DNA of 64,000 nucleotides from Desulfurobacteriaceae bacterium (GCA_027051905.1 JALUGO010000009.1:62001-126000); one strand, 5' to 3'. Shown: positions 51,935 to 60,626, counted from the stretch's first letter. The notes: generated by a model from the letters alone, not told the origin. Program-made: numbers and translations.

Positions 51935-52516
51935 ATGCCGTTTATCAACTTTGCTACTAAAGAGATTAACTGTAAGATTGTTTATTACGGTCCGGGGCTA
52001 TCGGGTAAAACCACTAACATTAAGTGGATATACGACCATATTAAGCCCGAGAACAAGGGAGAGATGATTACACTTGCTACTGAGACCGAAAGAACGCTCT
52101 TCTTTGACTTTGTTCCCATTGAGGTTTCAAACGTAAAGGGTTTTAAAGTCAGGTTTCACCTATACACAACTCCAGGTCAGATAATCTATCAGGCAAGCCG
52201 TAAACTGATTTTAAAAGGTGTTGATGGAGTAGTTTTTGTAGCCGACTCTCAGGAGGAAAGACACGACGCAAACCTTGATACCTTAGACGATATGCTTGAT
52301 AACCTTAAAGAGTATGACATAGACATTAACGAGCTTCCTTTAGTTTTCCAGTATAACAAGAGAGATCTTCCAAATATCCTTCCCGTTGAGGTTTTAAGGA
52401 GAGATCTGAACAGGTGGAACAGACCAGACTTTGAGGCTGTTGCTACGAAAGGCATTGGGGTTCTTGAGACCTTTAAAGAAATAACCCGCCAGGTTCTAAA
52501 GAAACTGAAGAAGTGA
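51935..52516 (+). CDS. mglA: MglA-type small Ras-like GTPase
   Basis: 193 residues. P-loop YYGPGLSGKTTN, a switch region with ATETERTLFFDFVPIE, the unusual G3 TTPGQIIYQASRKLILKGVDGVVFVADSQ, and NKRDLP (G4), all diagnostic of MglA. MglA/MglB set cell polarity and motility in Myxococcus and are widespread in thermophiles with unclear roles. It lies 8 bp after the roadblock gene and overlaps bioB by 4 bp. Confidence 0.92.
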   Translation: MPFINFATKEINCKIVYYGPGLSGKTTNIKWIYDHIKPENKGEMITLATETERTLFFDFVPIEVSNVKGFKVRFHLYTTPGQIIYQASRKLILKGVDGVVFVADSQEERHDANLDTLDDMLDNLKEYDIDINELPLVFQYNKRDLPNILPVEVLRRDLNRWNRPDFEAVATKGIGVLETFKEITRQVLKKLKK

Positions 52517-53451
52517 GAGAACTTATCTTAGAAGTTTTAAACTCGCCACTTGAGAAGTTTTACCAGTTTCTTTCTGAGGCCAACAGGGTAAAGTTTAGGA
52601 AGTTCGGAAATTTCGTAGAGACCTGTGCCATTTTAAACGCAAAGAGCGGCCACTGCCCTTCAGATTGTAAGTTCTGTGCCCAGTCTTCCCACTTTAGCCT
52701 GAAGATAAAGGTTTATCCACTCCTTTCTGAAAAAGAACTCCTTGGAAAAGCTCTCTCTGCCTTTGACCTTGGAATAGACCGGTTCAGCTTTGTAACAAGC
52801 GGAGTTTCTCCTACAAAAGAGGATTTAAGGGTCATAGGGAAAGTTGTAGAGAGGTTAAAGTCTGAAAAACCGGAGTGTAAAGTCTGTGCCTCTCTGGGGC
52901 AGATGGGTAGAGAGGAGCTCTCATTCTTAAAGAGTTGCGGTTTAGACAGGTATCACCATAACCTTGAAACTTCCCGTGAATTCTACCCTGAAATTTCTAC
53001 CCTTCAAAAGTGGGAAGACCGGTATAGAACAGTTTTAACGGCTAAGGAGGTTGGCCTTTCAACCTGCTGTGGTGGGATTTTCGGCCTTGGAGAGAGTGAA
53101 GATGATATTGTTTCACTCATAAGCTCTTTGAAAGAGCTCTCCGTTGACTCCATACCCGTTAACTTTCTTCATCCCATTAAAGGAACGCCTCTGGAGAGTG
53201 CCGATTTCCTTACTCCCCTGAAATGTCTGAGGATTCTAACTGCCGTTAGGCTTTCAATCCCTGAGGCGGAAATAAGGGTGTGTGGAGGGAGAGAGAGGAA
53301 TCTGCGGGAGCTCCAGCCCCTTGCCCTCTTTCCTGCAAACGCTCTTATGGTTGGCAACTACCTTACAACAAAGGGGAGAAGCTTGAAAGACGACTACCAG
53401 ATGATTAAAGACCTTGGCTTTGAATCAAACCTGAAACTTCCTAAGGAGTAG
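52513..53451 (+). CDS. bioB: Biotin synthase
   Basis: Radical SAM enzyme that inserts sulfur into dethiobiotin. 312 residues. Cluster motif SGHCPSDCKFCAQSSHF (C-x3-C-x2-C), KVCASLGQMG, YHHNLETSREFYPEI, STCCGGIFGLGE and FVRICGGRE-like IRVCGGRE, covering the [2Fe-2S] ligands. GTG start overlapping mglA by 4 bp. bioA is elsewhere (26891-28249). Confidence 0.95.
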   Translation: MRELILEVLNSPLEKFYQFLSEANRVKFRKFGNFVETCAILNAKSGHCPSDCKFCAQSSHFSLKIKVYPLLSEKELLGKALSAFDLGIDRFSFVTSGVSPTKEDLRVIGKVVERLKSEKPECKVCASLGQMGREELSFLKSCGLDRYHHNLETSREFYPEISTLQKWEDRYRTVLTAKEVGLSTCCGGIFGLGESEDDIVSLISSLKELSVDSIPVNFLHPIKGTPLESADFLTPLKCLRILTAVRLSIPEAEIRVCGGRERNLRELQPLALFPANALMVGNYLTTKGRSLKDDYQMIKDLGFESNLKLPKE

Positions 53452-53480
53452 TTTTTGTTCTATATTAAACCCTGCACATT

Positions 53481-53558
53481 CGGGGCGTGGCGCAGCCTGG
53501 TCAGCGCGCTTGGTTCGGGACCAAGAGGTCGGGGGTTCAAATCCCCCCGCCCCGACCA
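53481..53558 (+). tRNA. tRNA-Pro (anticodon CGG), CCA encoded
   Basis: A 78-nt cloverleaf. The acceptor CGGGGCG pairs with CGCCCCG and starts with C1 as in bacterial tRNA-Pro. D-arm GCGC region, anticodon stem CTTGG/CCAAG with loop TTCGGGA (anticodon CGG), T-arm GGGGGTTCAAATCCCCC, discriminator A and encoded CCA (53556-53558). It is followed by a run of six T that may terminate. A TATATT at 53461 is a possible -10. The 3' 22 nt overlap, antisense, the end of the HD-GYP gene. Confidence 0.95.
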
Positions 53559-55105
53559 TTTTTTCTTATAATACTTTTAATTTCATCTGCTCTTTCTATT
53601 GCAGCTTCTACGACCTCTGGTGGGAAAAGCATTCCCGATTCAGCTCTCAGGTATTCCAGCACTTCTTCTAGGGGATATGACTTTTTATAGGGTCTTTCTG
53701 CAGTCATTGCCTCTATGACGTCTGCTACGGCAACTATTTTGGCGAGAAAGGGAATCTGGCTACACTTTAAACCTTCAGGGTATCCACTTCCGTCACATCT
53801 TTCATGGTGGTATAGAACTATTGGTATGATTTCCGAAAAAGCTCTCACCGGTTTCAGTATCCTGTAACTCCATATAGGGTGTTCTTTTATCTTTTCGTAT
53901 TCTTCAGGGGTTAGCCTGTCTTTTTTATTTAGAATTTCTGGAGGAATTCCCAGTTTTCCTATGTCATGAAGTAGAGCTCCAAGTCTCAATTTTTCCAGCT
54001 CTTCTTCGTCAAGCCCTAAAGCTTTTCCTATTTCGACTGAGATTTCGGCCACCTTTTCGCTGTGTCCCCTCGTCCAAGGAGACATGGCGTCAATTGCGTT
54101 TGCCAGAGCTTTTACTGCTCCGAAAAGTAGCTCTTCCTTTTCTTCTTTTTCGTTGATTACTCGAACCGCTCCAGATATTATGTTTCTTAGAGTTTTTATA
54201 ACCGTTTCCGGAATAGAGTTTCCCTCTACTAAGAGAAGATTTAGCTTTGGTGTTACAGTAATAGTAAGGCCACCGTCACAGTTCTCTCTACATATTTTTG
54301 CTTCCTTGAACCCGAAGAGGGCTTTAAGTGAGGGAGTTATTCTTTCTAAGAGCTCCTCTTCGTTTTTTGAAAGGGGGAGAGTGTTTAAAACCTCCTCAGT
54401 AAACAAAAGGAGCTTGTAATCTATCTCCCTTTCTTTGAGAAGTTCTTCATACATTTCTATCACTTTTGAAACGATTCTATTGATTTCAGAACTCCACTTT
54501 TTACCCTTTAGCTTTTCGATTCCGCCACTTTTCCATTTATCTATTGCTTCAACAACTGTATTTACAACTTTTTCAGCCTCCTTCATAACTATGAGAATGG
54601 CAAGTTCAGAAAAGAGGAAGAGGGTTACCAAGATAGCAGAAAGTATTTTTCTAACGGATGAGACGAAGTTTGAAAGGTGCTCTGTAGAAAAGAGAACTTC
54701 GACTTCAACGGGAATACTTCCTTTTAGACTTTTCTTTACCACATAGTAGCACGGTTCTAAAAGGGATTCTTTACATTTTTTCAGGTTTCCAGAGCTGTTG
54801 ATCTCTAACAGTTCACTGGAAAATTCCTTTAATCTTACACCAACTATTTCAGGATCTTCCTTTATGGTCTGATTAATCACAGTATAGATGGCAGTATAGT
54901 TGTAATTTTTAATGAGCGTTTGTATATAAGATGTTAGAAGTTCGGCTTCTGCTTTTGATTTTTTCTTGAAATTTTCTTCAATACTTTCCTTTAACAAATA
55001 GGCTGTTCCGAAATAGAAACTGAGAAATGAGAACAGAAATATCACCAGAGTAAGCAGAAAAATTTTGCTGAAGATAGTATCAAGTTTTGCTTTTCTTAAT
55101 AACAC
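53537..55105 (-). CDS. Membrane-anchored HD-GYP phosphodiesterase
   Basis: 522 residues. TM helices at about 14-38 and 148-170 flank a periplasmic domain of about 110 residues. A GAF-like cytoplasmic region (about 230-330) is followed by HD-GYP (about 345-505): HSEKVAEISVEIG, ALLHDIGKLGIPPEIL, YHHERCDGSGYPEGLKC. It likely hydrolyses c-di-GMP. GTG start; the upstream ferritin-like frame, if restored, overlaps it by 26 bp. The last residues (about GRGGGI) are read from the antisense strand of tRNA-Pro, and the stop TGA lies in its T-arm. Confidence 0.88.
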   Translation of the reverse strand: MLLRKAKLDTIFSKIFLLTLVIFLFSFLSFYFGTAYLLKESIEENFKKKSKAEAELLTSYIQTLIKNYNYTAIYTVINQTIKEDPEIVGVRLKEFSSELLEINSSGNLKKCKESLLEPCYYVVKKSLKGSIPVEVEVLFSTEHLSNFVSSVRKILSAILVTLFLFSELAILIVMKEAEKVVNTVVEAIDKWKSGGIEKLKGKKWSSEINRIVSKVIEMYEELLKEREIDYKLLLFTEEVLNTLPLSKNEEELLERITPSLKALFGFKEAKICRENCDGGLTITVTPKLNLLLVEGNSIPETVIKTLRNIISGAVRVINEKEEKEELLFGAVKALANAIDAMSPWTRGHSEKVAEISVEIGKALGLDEEELEKLRLGALLHDIGKLGIPPEILNKKDRLTPEEYEKIKEHPIWSYRILKPVRAFSEIIPIVLYHHERCDGSGYPEGLKCSQIPFLAKIVAVADVIEAMTAERPYKKSYPLEEVLEYLRAESGMLFPPEVVEAAIERADEIKSIIRKNGRGGGI

Positions 55106-55578
55106 CCATTATCCCCACAAGCCTTGAACGATGAACCTCTTCTCGTTTTAAGAATGAATAGATTTCGTCTCTATATTTTTTTTGACTCTGGAAGATCCAG
55201 AATTTGCTTGTAGAGTCTTATAGCTGCATTTTCCCCTTCAATATCTTCCTCAAGTAAGACTTTTAGTTCTTTTCCGGTTTGGGGAGGCCATACAGAAATG
55301 GTAGGAGTTGCTCCTTCCTTTAACAGTATTTCAGTTAACCTTCTGGCGTGGAGTATTTCATCAAGCATATTTTCTTCCAGAATTTCTTTTATTCTTCTGT
55401 CGGTTATAAGGCCACTGTGGTTAACGTATTGAACGATAGCTCCATATTCGTGGGCTATAGCTATGTTGCAAAGAGAAACAAAAGGAGGAGATACTGATAC
55501 GGAGGCCTTCAATTCAACAGGAACCACAAATGAAGCAAGAGACCCGAAAACGAGCTTCAGAAAGTTCCTTCGCTTCAC
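55080..55578 (-). pseudogene. Tat-secreted ferritin-like protein, frameshifted at an A8 run
   Basis: The GTG start at 55578 has a CGGAGGAACA site and begins KRRNFLKLVFGSLASFVVP, a twin-arginine signal. Three ferritin-like helices follow with ligands E in AHEYGAIVQY, E-x2-H in DEILHARRL and E in EGENAAIRLY. The open frame stops at 55171 right after TCA-A8, losing the fourth helix. Dropping one A (55176-55183) gives SKKYRDEIYSFLKREEVHRSRLV, with the missing E-x2-H, and an end at 55080. This strongly suggests a one-base frameshift in a bacterioferritin/rubrerythrin-like gene, or slippage-dependent expression. Confidence 0.72.
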
Positions 55579-55665
55579 TGTTCCTCCGATATTGTGAATC
55601 ACTATTCCTCAATCATTTTACCAGATTTATTAATGATTGTTTATTGGAATGTTCTACCTAAGTTT

Positions 55666-55695
55666 TTGATAGATTTTACTGATAAGCGTTATAAT
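55666..55695 (+). promoter_or_regulatory. Promoter for the acyl-CoA synthetase-oxidoreductase operon
   Basis: TTGATA (55666-55671) and a perfect TATAAT (55690-55695), 18-bp spacer, 30 bp before the TTG start, in the divergent gap with the ferritin-like gene. One of the best promoter matches in the window. Confidence 0.6.
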
Positions 55696-55725
55696 AATTG
55701 ATAAGTAATCCTTTGAGGAGATGCT

Positions 55726-57708
55726 TTGTTTCTAACAGAACCTGAAGTTTATGAACTTCTCTCAGCTTATAGTATTGCAGTTCCTAGACATAAAGTTTTC
55801 TGGAAGGATGAGATTCCCTCTTGGGATATTTTTCCCGCAGTTTTAAAGGTTGTTTCCAGAGAGGTTTTCCATAAAAGTGATTCTGGTGGAGTGATCTTTA
55901 TTGAGAAAAAAGAGAACTTTGTTGATGCAATTTTCACTCTTAGATCGAGATTTCCGGAGGTAGATAGATTTATTGTTGAGGAAAAACTGCACGGAATAGA
56001 GGCTTTTGTTGGAGTTAAAAGAGATTTCTCTTTCCTGCACGTTGTTGGGATTGGGACAGGCGGAATTTTTGTGGAGGTTTTTGGGGATGTCTGCTTCATT
56101 CCTTTAAAATCTGAAAGAGAGGAAGTCAGGGCTTGTCTCAGGAAGCTTAAACTATACAGTTTGATTAAAGGTTTTAGGGGATTTAAGGGAAATGAAAGCC
56201 TTCTTCTGGATTTTCTTGAAAAGCTGAAGGTCCTCTTGCTTGAAAACCCTCAGATTTACGAGCTTGATTTAAATCCCACGTTTATTACGGAAAGCTATGT
56301 TATTCCGGCAGATGGGAGAGCAGTATTAAAGGAACCTGAAGAAAGAAAGGAATTTAGATCGCTTCCAGAAAACCTTTTCAGACCGGAAACTATTGCTGTT
56401 ATTGGAGCATCTTCCAATCCTAAGAAGGTTGGATATGCTCTTATTCGTAACCTTGAGCGGTTTAGAGGAAAGGTTTTTCCAGTTAACCCGAAGTATAATG
56501 AGGTTCTGGGATTTAAGTGCTACCCTTCTGTTAAGGATATTCCAGAAAAAGTTGATTGTGCCCTTATCGCTATTCCTGCTCCTGCTGTTCCTGATGTTCT
56601 AAAAGAGTGTGGGGAGAAGGGAGTTAAGCTGGCAGTTGTTGTGTCTGCCGGGTTTGGAGAAGCCGGAAGAGAGGAGCTTGAGCAGGAAGTTGTCAGAACT
56701 GCCAGAAAATTTGGGATTCGGGTTCTCGGTCCTAATACTTTGGGGTTTATGGTTCCCTCCCTGAACTTGAATGCTTCCTTCTCAACTACTTTACCTCCTC
56801 CAGGAGAGATTTCCTTCCTTTCCCAGAGTGGAGCTCTCATAACCGCCGTTGTGGATGCTGCAGCTAAGGAGGATATTGGTTTTTCCGAAGTTATAAGCCT
56901 TGGGAACCAGTCCGATATTGAAGTAGCGGAGTGTTTTGAACTTGCAGTGAGGAATTCTGACACAAAGGTTATTCTCTCTTACGTTGAGGGGTTGGAGTTA
57001 GGTTGGGAGCTCCTTAACTTTGTAGGTAAAAAGCCTGCCGTTTTCATAAAGGCCGGAAGATCTGAAGGTGGAAAGAGGGCTGTGGCTTCCCACACAGGTT
57101 CTCTGGCAGGTAACTACAAGGTTTTTAAGGATGCCGTTGAGTGTAGAGGAGGAATCGTCGTTGACTCATTAGAGGAGGCCTTTGACTGCTGCCGTTTTTT
57201 GACCGCTTACGGAAGGCTCGAAGATAAAAAGCTCCTCATAGTTACAAATGCCGGAGGTCCTGGAACTCTGGCGGCAGATTACGCAACTTCTTTTGGGCTT
57301 GAGCTTGTTTCCGTTGACCCTGTTCTTGAGGAGCTCTCCAGAGTTCTTCCACCAAACTGGAGCAGGATAAACCCCGTTGACCTGATAGGGGATGCCACTT
57401 CAGACCGCTACAGGGCAGCCTTTGAGATACTGGAGAAACTGAACTGGGACGTCTGCCTTGTAATCGTTACTCCACAGTCTATGACAGACGTTCCCGAAAT
57501 TGCCCACGAGGTTGTAAAGCTTTCTGAGAGGAGCAAAAGGGCTGTTGTAGGTTGTTTTATGGGAGGGAGCTCCGTTGCGAAGGGAGTTGAAATTCTGAAA
57601 AGAGAGAAGATTCCGGTCTATCCAGACCCTTACAGGGCAGTTAACTCAATAAGGAGGGGAGTATGGAGCGTTCAGTCATCATCGGAGGAGAGGCGGGAGA
57701 AGGCGTAA
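55726..57708 (+). CDS. NDP-forming acyl-CoA synthetase (ACD-type), beta-alpha domain order
   Basis: 660 residues. N-terminal ATP-grasp domain (about 1-205: LKVVSREVFHKSDSGGV, GIEAFVGVKRD, ELDLNPTF), then a CoA-binding Rossmann domain (about 220-345: IAVIGASSNPKKVG) and a ligase/CoA-ligase_C region with the phospho-His site VASHTGSLAG (about 450) and TNAGGPGTLAAD. The reaction acyl-CoA + ADP + Pi to acid + ATP conserves energy. The usual fused form is alpha first, ATP-grasp last; here the order is swapped. TTG start with GAGGAG. It overlaps the next gene by 46 bp. Acyl substrate unknown. Confidence 0.85.
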   Translation: MFLTEPEVYELLSAYSIAVPRHKVFWKDEIPSWDIFPAVLKVVSREVFHKSDSGGVIFIEKKENFVDAIFTLRSRFPEVDRFIVEEKLHGIEAFVGVKRDFSFLHVVGIGTGGIFVEVFGDVCFIPLKSEREEVRACLRKLKLYSLIKGFRGFKGNESLLLDFLEKLKVLLLENPQIYELDLNPTFITESYVIPADGRAVLKEPEERKEFRSLPENLFRPETIAVIGASSNPKKVGYALIRNLERFRGKVFPVNPKYNEVLGFKCYPSVKDIPEKVDCALIAIPAPAVPDVLKECGEKGVKLAVVVSAGFGEAGREELEQEVVRTARKFGIRVLGPNTLGFMVPSLNLNASFSTTLPPPGEISFLSQSGALITAVVDAAAKEDIGFSEVISLGNQSDIEVAECFELAVRNSDTKVILSYVEGLELGWELLNFVGKKPAVFIKAGRSEGGKRAVASHTGSLAGNYKVFKDAVECRGGIVVDSLEEAFDCCRFLTAYGRLEDKKLLIVTNAGGPGTLAADYATSFGLELVSVDPVLEELSRVLPPNWSRINPVDLIGDATSDRYRAAFEILEKLNWDVCLVIVTPQSMTDVPEIAHEVVKLSERSKRAVVGCFMGGSSVAKGVEILKREKIPVYPDPYRAVNSIRRGVWSVQSSSEERREKA

Positions 57709-59297
57709 AAGAGGCGGGGAACCTTCTCTCTCGTGTTCTTGTCAGCATCGGCTACTCGGTCTTCACCTACCACGACTACCCGTCGCTGATAAGAGGAGGT
57801 CACAACTTCTCGTCTGTCAGATTCTCAAACGAGAAAGTTTACGCTCCCGTCAGGAAGGCAGACTACATCGTGGCTTTAGACGACAGGAGCGTAAAAAGAC
57901 ACAAGGAGGATGCCAAAGAGAACACCGTCTGGTTTTTAGACGAGAAGGTAAAAGAGGAAGTGAACGGAACCGTAATCAGGCTCCCTTTCAGGGAGAAGGC
58001 CAAGGGAGTTATGAGGAGCTCCGCCGTTTTAGGTGCCCTCTTAAAGGCATTCAGGATTCCAAAAGAGGAAGGGTTAGCTGTTCTTCAGAACCTTAAGAAC
58101 TTTGAGGAGAACAGGGAAACTTTTGAGTTCTTCTACGACTCCTCTAAAGAAGTTGAAGAGATTGTTGAAGTTGAGGGAATTAAGGGAGAGTACTTTTCCG
58201 GTAGCGAGGGGGTAGCCCTTGGGGCAGTTGACGGCGGTCTGGATATCTACATCGCCTACCCTATGACTCCGGCCTCTCCGGTTCTCCACTACCTTGCAGC
58301 CCACAAAAAGGAGTTCGGGATAAAGGTTGTTCAGCCGGAAAACGAGATTGGCGTTATAAACATGGTTCTTGGAGCAGCGTATGCTGGCGGTAGGGCTATG
58401 ACCGGAACTTCCGGCGGCGGGTTTGCCCTTATGACAGAGACCCTCAGCCTTGCCGGAATGAGCGAGACGCCTGCGGTTATCTACCTTGCCCAGAGGGGAG
58501 CTCCCTCAACAGGTGTTCCAACCTACACAGAGCAGGCAGATTTACTCTTTTCCCTCTTTGCCGGCCACGGAGACTTCCCGAGAATCGTTGTTGCTCCGTC
58601 AAACGCCCTTGAGTGTTACCTCTTAACCCGTGAAGCCTTAAACCTTGCCTGGAAGTTTCAGGTTCCTGTAATAGTCCTCTCAAGTAAAAACGTTGCAGAG
58701 AGCTTCTTTACACAACCTTTAGAGAGGGAAAGGGTTGTTGAAGAGCCAAAGCTCTGGGACGGAAACGGCGAATATAAACGCTACCTCATAACAGAAGACG
58801 GCATCTCTCCTTTAGCCTTTCCAGGAACTAAAGGAGCAGTCGTTAAGGCTACAAGCTACGAGCACGACGAGATGGGAATAACAACCGAGGAGCCGGAACA
58901 GATAGTTGCAATGAAAAATAAGAGAGAAAGGAAGAGGGAGACGATAAGGAGGTTCTTTGAGGAGAGGAAAGATACAGTTTCCGTTGGAGGAGATACAAGC
59001 TCAAAAAGGGTTCTCCTCACCTGGGGAGAGAACTGGGGAGTCTGCTGTGAAGTTGGAGAGGAGCTTGGTTACAAAGCTGTTAAACCCAACTATATGGAGC
59101 CTTTCCCTGCAAACAGTTTGAAGAGAGAACTTGAGGAAGCAGAGGAGGTTATCGTTGTGGAGCTCTCTCCTGCAGGCCAGTTTGAGAAACTCCTGAACTT
59201 TTACGGGATAAAACCTACCGATAGGTTCAGGAAGTACGACACCCGTCCAATCTTTAAGGAAGACCTTTTAGAGTTCCTTTCAGGGAGGGAGAGATGA
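57663..59297 (+). CDS. 2-oxoacid:ferredoxin oxidoreductase, fused gamma-alpha subunit
   Basis: 544 residues. Gamma domain (about 1-175: GGEAGEGVKEAGNLLSRVL, DYPSLIRGGHNF) followed by the alpha domain (about 185-540: GAVDGGLDIYIAYPMTPASPVLHYLA, QPENEIGVINMVLGAAYAGGRAMTGTSGGGFALMTE, GAPSTGVPTYTEQADL). This is the two-subunit KorAB-type layout. GGAGGGGAGT site; its start lies 46 bp inside the acyl-CoA synthetase gene. Together they form an oxidative 2-oxoacid to acid plus ATP module. Substrate (2-oxoglutarate, branched or aromatic) is not decided by the sequence. Confidence 0.88.
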   Translation: MERSVIIGGEAGEGVKEAGNLLSRVLVSIGYSVFTYHDYPSLIRGGHNFSSVRFSNEKVYAPVRKADYIVALDDRSVKRHKEDAKENTVWFLDEKVKEEVNGTVIRLPFREKAKGVMRSSAVLGALLKAFRIPKEEGLAVLQNLKNFEENRETFEFFYDSSKEVEEIVEVEGIKGEYFSGSEGVALGAVDGGLDIYIAYPMTPASPVLHYLAAHKKEFGIKVVQPENEIGVINMVLGAAYAGGRAMTGTSGGGFALMTETLSLAGMSETPAVIYLAQRGAPSTGVPTYTEQADLLFSLFAGHGDFPRIVVAPSNALECYLLTREALNLAWKFQVPVIVLSSKNVAESFFTQPLERERVVEEPKLWDGNGEYKRYLITEDGISPLAFPGTKGAVVKATSYEHDEMGITTEEPEQIVAMKNKRERKRETIRRFFEERKDTVSVGGDTSSKRVLLTWGENWGVCCEVGEELGYKAVKPNYMEPFPANSLKRELEEAEEVIVVELSPAGQFEKLLNFYGIKPTDRFRKYDTRPIFKEDLLEFLSGRER

Positions 59298-60091
59298 GCA
59301 GAGTAAACCTTAAAACCCACGCAGAGAACACCTGGTGCCCGGGGTGCGGGAACTTTGGAATACTTAGAGCCTTTGAGATGGCTGTTGAAGAGCTTTCCTC
59401 TGAAATCCCACTTGAAAACTTCGTTATAGCCTCAGGAATCGGCTGCCACGGGAAGATTGTTGACTACATCAATCTAAACAGCTTCTACTCAATCCACGGA
59501 AGGGCTCTGAACAACTTAGAAGGGATGAGGCTCGTAAATGATCAATTAATCTGCATCGGGTTCGTTGGAGACGGAGACATTTACGCAGAGGGTATATCCC
59601 ACCTTATCTTTGCTGCAAAGAGGAACGCGAATCTAACGGCAATTGTTCACGACAACCGTTCATACAGCTTAACAACCGGCCAGTTTACACCTACAAGCCC
59701 TTCTCACTTTAAGGGAAAGTCAACTCCCGAAGGGCCTCCTGAAGACCCTATGAATCCGATTCTTTTAATGCTCTCTGCCGGGGCAACCTTTGTTGCAAGG
59801 GGCTTTGCTGGAGACATTCCTCATCTTAAGGAGCTTATAAAGGCAGCGATAAAACACAGGGGTTTTTCATTTATCGATGTTCTGCAGCCCTGTGTGACCT
59901 TTTACAATACCTTCTCCTACTACAGGAGACACTGCTACAAACTAGAAGAAGTAGGTCATGATCCGACAGATTTTGATGCAGCTATTAAAAAAGCACAGGA
60001 GTGGGACTACTCTGTCGACTCTGAAGATAGCAGAATTCCTATAGGAATTTTCTACCAGGAGGAAAAACCTATCTACGAAGAAAGGGTGTAA
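59294..60091 (+). CDS. 2-oxoacid:ferredoxin oxidoreductase, beta subunit (TPP-binding)
   Basis: 265 residues. TWCPGCGNFGILRAFEMA cluster motif at about 13-20, ASGIGCHGKIVDY, TPP motif GFVGDGDIYAEGISHLIFAAKRNANLTAIVHDNRSYSLTTGQ, and LQPCVTFYN with the last cluster Cys. Partner of the fused gamma-alpha subunit (4-bp overlap). It has no own ferredoxin subunit, as expected for the two-subunit class that uses free ferredoxin. Confidence 0.92.
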   Translation: MSRVNLKTHAENTWCPGCGNFGILRAFEMAVEELSSEIPLENFVIASGIGCHGKIVDYINLNSFYSIHGRALNNLEGMRLVNDQLICIGFVGDGDIYAEGISHLIFAAKRNANLTAIVHDNRSYSLTTGQFTPTSPSHFKGKSTPEGPPEDPMNPILLMLSAGATFVARGFAGDIPHLKELIKAAIKHRGFSFIDVLQPCVTFYNTFSYYRRHCYKLEEVGHDPTDFDAAIKKAQEWDYSVDSEDSRIPIGIFYQEEKPIYEERV

Positions 60092-60147
60092 TAGTTTGTT
60101 GTCAGAACCTATAATTTAGGAAAACTTCTGGACTGGAGGGTTCTGAT

Positions 60148-60624
60148 ATGTATGTTGAGGTTGGTCAGAAGGCTCCCCCTTTTTGTCTTCCTGATGAAGA
60201 AGGTAAAGAAGTTTGTCTTGAGGATTTCAGAGGAAAGTGGGTGGTTCTCTACTTTTATCCTAAAGACAATACTCCCGGATGCACTAAGGAAGCTCAGGCT
60301 TTCTCGGAATTGCTTGATAAATTTGAGGAACTTGGAGCTGTGGTTTTAGGAGTGAGTCCCGATTCTGTTGAAAGCCACAGGAAATTCAAAGAGAAGAAGG
60401 GGTTGAAGGTTAGGCTTTTGAGTGATGAGAGTAAAGATGTTCTTAAAAGTTACGGCGTGTGGCAGAAAAAGAAGATGTATGGAAGGGAATACGATGGAGT
60501 GGTTCGAACAACTTACCTTATAGACCCTGAAGGGAATGTGGCACATTTGTGGAAAAGGGTTAGGGTGAAGGGCCATGCTGAAGCTGTTCTGAATAAACTT
60601 AGAGAGTTTGTGGAGCAGGGTTAA
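60148..60624 (+). CDS. bcp: Thioredoxin-dependent peroxiredoxin, Bcp/PrxQ type
   Basis: 158 residues. Peroxidatic motif YFYPKDNTPGCTKEA (C near residue 45, with T-x2-C arrangement PxxxT/S-x2-C). No resolving Cys five residues later (CTKEAQ), so a 1-Cys-like mechanism or partner thiol is implied. It reduces H2O2 and organic hydroperoxides, relevant for an anaerobe. A TATAAT at 60110-60115 may be its -10 box. Two bases separate it from the aminotransferase gene. Confidence 0.9.
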   Translation: MYVEVGQKAPPFCLPDEEGKEVCLEDFRGKWVVLYFYPKDNTPGCTKEAQAFSELLDKFEELGAVVLGVSPDSVESHRKFKEKKGLKVRLLSDESKDVLKSYGVWQKKKMYGREYDGVVRTTYLIDPEGNVAHLWKRVRVKGHAEAVLNKLREFVEQG

Positions 60625-60626
60625 AA

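Noticed and set aside
53470-53600. tRNA-linked integration (attachment site) at tRNA-Pro
   Set aside because: No integrase, no repeated tRNA 3' end and no island composition nearby.
53487-53690. 67-residue frame starting within the tRNA
   Set aside because: It reads through tRNA-Pro and the antisense of the HD-GYP gene; not a protein.
56520-56963. 147-residue frame on the minus strand
   Set aside because: Antisense to the CoA-binding domain of the acyl-CoA synthetase; low-complexity Ser/Thr/Pro.
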